In this document: positions 62,209 to 64,000 of the stretch, piece by piece
Layout of the letters: each line of letters starts with the position of its first letter
Numbering within the stretch: position 1 is the first letter of the stretch
Notes under the pieces: generated by a model
The model's input: the letters and a program-made list of their open reading frames with translations, nothing else
Databases searched by the model: none
Told to the model about the DNA's origin: nothing
Program-made: the position numbers and the translations under genes
From: JAGGTJ01 sp964457545
Lineage (GTDB): Bacteria > Desulfobacterota > DSM-4660 > Desulfatiglandales > Desulfatiglandaceae
Assembly (NCBI GenBank): GCA_964457545.1
Contig: CAYWEN010000002.1
Span: forward strand, 1-64,000
Direction of reading: 5' to 3'
DNA: 64,000 nucleotides

Positions 62209-64000
62209 GTGTACAATTCACAGACTATCAAAGAGAAGGCTGATGTTTTTACCGTGGCTGGAAAGTGGTTTCTTTACTACATCCTGATCGGGCTTATTTC
62301 AGGATTGGGTTCTGTAGTATTTCATTACCTCTGTCAACTTGGATTCCATTTTTTTATGGATATGCTGGCAGGGTACAGGCCGCCGTCTCCGGCAGGTGAG
62401 GCGCATCTCTTCCATATGTCAAACACCCCGTTTAACCGCTGGGTCCTTTTGTTTATGCCTGCCTTGGGAGGGATACTCAGCGGCTGGATTGTCTATACCT
62501 TTGCGCCGGAGGCAGAGGGGCACGGAACAGATGCGGTTATTGATGCATACCATGAAAAGGGAGGTTTTATAAGAGGCAGGATACCCTTTGTAAAAACACT
62601 TGCATCGGTATTGACTCTTACTACCGGCGGCTCTGGTGGCCGCGAAGGGCCGATAGCCCAGATTGGAGCGGGCTTTGGATCGTTTCTGGCAACCAAATTA
62701 GGGCTTTCGGAACGTGACAGGCGCATTATGCTTGCAGCAGGTATGGGGGCAGGTATCGGAAGCATTTTTCGGGCTCCCCTTGCAGGCGCCCTGTTTGCAG
62801 CAGAGGTCCTGTATCGTGATCCTGATTTTGAGTCAGAGGTAATTATACCTGCAGGTATATCGTCTGTTGTGGCCTATTGTGTGTTTTGTCTTGTGTTTGG
62901 CTGGGGATCGCTTTTTGGATCAGGCAATTTCATCTTTAACAACCCCCTTGAACTTGGACCCTATACCATTCTTGCCTTTGTCCTGGTAGGAGGAGGATTT
63001 GTCTATATCAAGTCTTTTTATGGCGTTAACAGGGTGTTCAGACACATGAACATACCTGACTGTTTAAAACCTGCCATTGGAGGGCTTTTGACAGGTGTGA
63101 TAGGTTTTTTTCTCCCTCAAGCGCTCTCTTTTGGTTACGGGTATGCTGAGATGGCACTTCAAAATCAACTCCCTGCCATGATTCTTGTCGGCATAGCGTT
63201 TGGAAAGATCCTTTCAACATCTTTTTCCATTGGTTCCGGTGGCAGCGGTGGGGTCTTTGGCCCGTCTGTCGTAATAGGAGGCGCATTGGGTGGGGCTGTT
63301 GGCAGGATGTTTCACCTTGTTATGCCAAACATTGTTACTCAGCCGGGTGCCTTTGTAGTGGTTGGAATGGCGGGCTTTTTTGCCTCCGTGTCCAATGCCC
63401 CGATTTCTACAATCATATTTGTCAGTGAAATGACAAACTCTTACCATCTTCTCCTTCCCAGCCTTTTGGTATGTTCCGTTACATATGTCCTGTCAAGACC
63501 TTGGACCATATATGTGAAACAGGTTCCTTCCAAAATCGATTCTCCCGCACATAGGGGGGATTTCTTTCTTGATATTCTTGCCGGAATAAAGGTCAGGGAG
63601 CTGTTGCCAAAGCTGAGAAAAGTTCAGCTTGTGCCTGAGGATATGCCGTTTGAAAACTTCAAGAATCTGTTCAGCACAAGCAGACAGCATTACTTTCCTG
63701 TTGTTGACAGAAATAACAGACTGACCGGAATATTTTCCATAAATGATGTAAGGACTGTTCTTTTTAATGAAGAGATCAACAATGTAATCATTATGAAAGA
63801 TATTGCCAACAGGGATATAATCTTTACAACGCCATCAGAAGACCTGAATGAGGTCATGAAAAAGTTTACTGTTCGTAATCTGCAAAGGATTCCGGTTGTT
63901 AGGGATGATGATCACTCATCTCTTCTTGGTATGCTGGATCGCAGGGAAGTGATAGATTTCTACAATCAGCGTCTCAAGGAAATACAGTCGCAGAAAAGGT
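62209..64000 (+). CDS. ClC-family chloride channel/transporter with CBS domains (cut by window end)
   Basis: The frame stays open to the last base; at least 597 residues. About ten to twelve membrane segments precede two cytoplasmic CBS domains (about residues 470-590, starting LVPEDMPFENFK and MKDIANRDIIFTTPSEDL). Selectivity motifs GSGGREGPIAQIG (about 140-152) with the gating Glu in G-R-E-G-P, and GSGGSGGVFGPSVVIGG (about 343-359), are intact. The gating Glu suggests proton-coupled exchange rather than a pure channel, though this cannot be decided from sequence. The start is taken as GTG 62209, with GGA upstream; GTG 62254 is an alternative. The 3' end lies outside the window. Confidence 0.88.
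   Translation, partial: MYNSQTIKEKADVFTVAGKWFLYYILIGLISGLGSVVFHYLCQLGFHFFMDMLAGYRPPSPAGEAHLFHMSNTPFNRWVLLFMPALGGILSGWIVYTFAPEAEGHGTDAVIDAYHEKGGFIRGRIPFVKTLASVLTLTTGGSGGREGPIAQIGAGFGSFLATKLGLSERDRRIMLAAGMGAGIGSIFRAPLAGALFAAEVLYRDPDFESEVIIPAGISSVVAYCVFCLVFGWGSLFGSGNFIFNNPLELGPYTILAFVLVGGGFVYIKSFYGVNRVFRHMNIPDCLKPAIGGLLTGVIGFFLPQALSFGYGYAEMALQNQLPAMILVGIAFGKILSTSFSIGSGGSGGVFGPSVVIGGALGGAVGRMFHLVMPNIVTQPGAFVVVGMAGFFASVSNAPISTIIFVSEMTNSYHLLLPSLLVCSVTYVLSRPWTIYVKQVPSKIDSPAHRGDFFLDILAGIKVRELLPKLRKVQLVPEDMPFENFKNLFSTSRQHYFPVVDRNNRLTGIFSINDVRTVLFNEEINNVIIMKDIANRDIIFTTPSEDLNEVMKKFTVRNLQRIPVVRDDDHSSLLGMLDRREVIDFYNQRLKEIQSQKR

Overview
The window reads as chromosomal DNA of a Gram-negative, motile, probably anaerobic bacterium, most likely Desulfobacterota (former Deltaproteobacteria). 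This is inferred from gene content, not from a database match. The evidence is: an outer-membrane porin with signal peptide; LL-diaminopimelate aminotransferase (DapL); a selenocysteine pathway (SelA plus a selenium-type LysR regulator); System II cytochrome c maturation (ResB/CcsA); hopanoid-associated genes; a flagellin gene with a sigma-54 promoter; and a short MetE-like methionine synthase. Base composition is moderately AT-rich and even throughout. I see no prophage, insertion sequence with a transposase, or CRISPR array. The 'accessory' DNA is almost all in the gaps between genes.

Layout. 1-1.4 kb: 3' part of a 23S rRNA gene, 5S rRNA and a terminator. 1.4-6.3 kb: exported FmdE-domain protein, small thioredoxin, endonuclease IV, porin. 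6.6-10.9 kb: a selenium cluster. It holds a short SirA/TusA-like gene with an in-frame TGA where the family has its active-site Cys, then (opposite strand) a LysR regulator, a deoxyhypusine-synthase-like protein, a SIS-domain isomerase and SelA. 11.2-17.1 kb: tRNA-His, dTDP-glucose dehydratase, archaeal-type UMP kinase, undecaprenyl-diphosphatase, a PAS histidine kinase and a TauE-type permease. 17.4-20.1 kb: a small SAP-like protein and three tandem Hsp20 genes. 20.5-26.3 kb (minus strand): an IspH-UbiA fusion, an HpnG-like phosphorylase, an MlaC/HpnM-like protein, a divergent PurD and a DUF4412-like protein. 26.6-31 kb: a Memo-family protein, a five-PAS hybrid kinase and tRNA-Val. 31.2-38.2 kb (minus strand): pgsA, a FlgT-like protein, miaA, mutL, a MetE-like synthase, a TPR protein and ftsB, several of them overlapping. 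38.8-43.4 kb (plus strand): dapB, dapL, folK, a YHS protein, a transaldolase and a lytic transglycosylase. 44-45.5 kb: fliC and fliS. 45.6-52.2 kb (minus strand): hpnB, an MBL hydrolase, an M20 peptidase, glmS and serS. 52.7-55 kb: resB and ccsA. 55-60.5 kb (minus strand): an MBL hydrolase, an HDOD protein and dnaE. 60.9-64 kb: rarA and a ClC channel/transporter cut by the window edge.

Two observations stand out. First, a family of about 130-155 bp intergenic elements occurs at least eight times in good form, and about as often as fragments. Its left end reads GTTTCCATCCATAAACGG, and inverted versions of that motif lie inside the element and at its right end, which suggests a non-coding MITE-like repeat. 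One copy supplies the ribosome binding site and start codon of the hpnG-like gene. Second, the TGA-containing SirA/TusA-like gene beside the selenium regulator is a likely selenoprotein that standard gene calling would miss. It is followed by a small hairpin placed as a bacterial SECIS would be.
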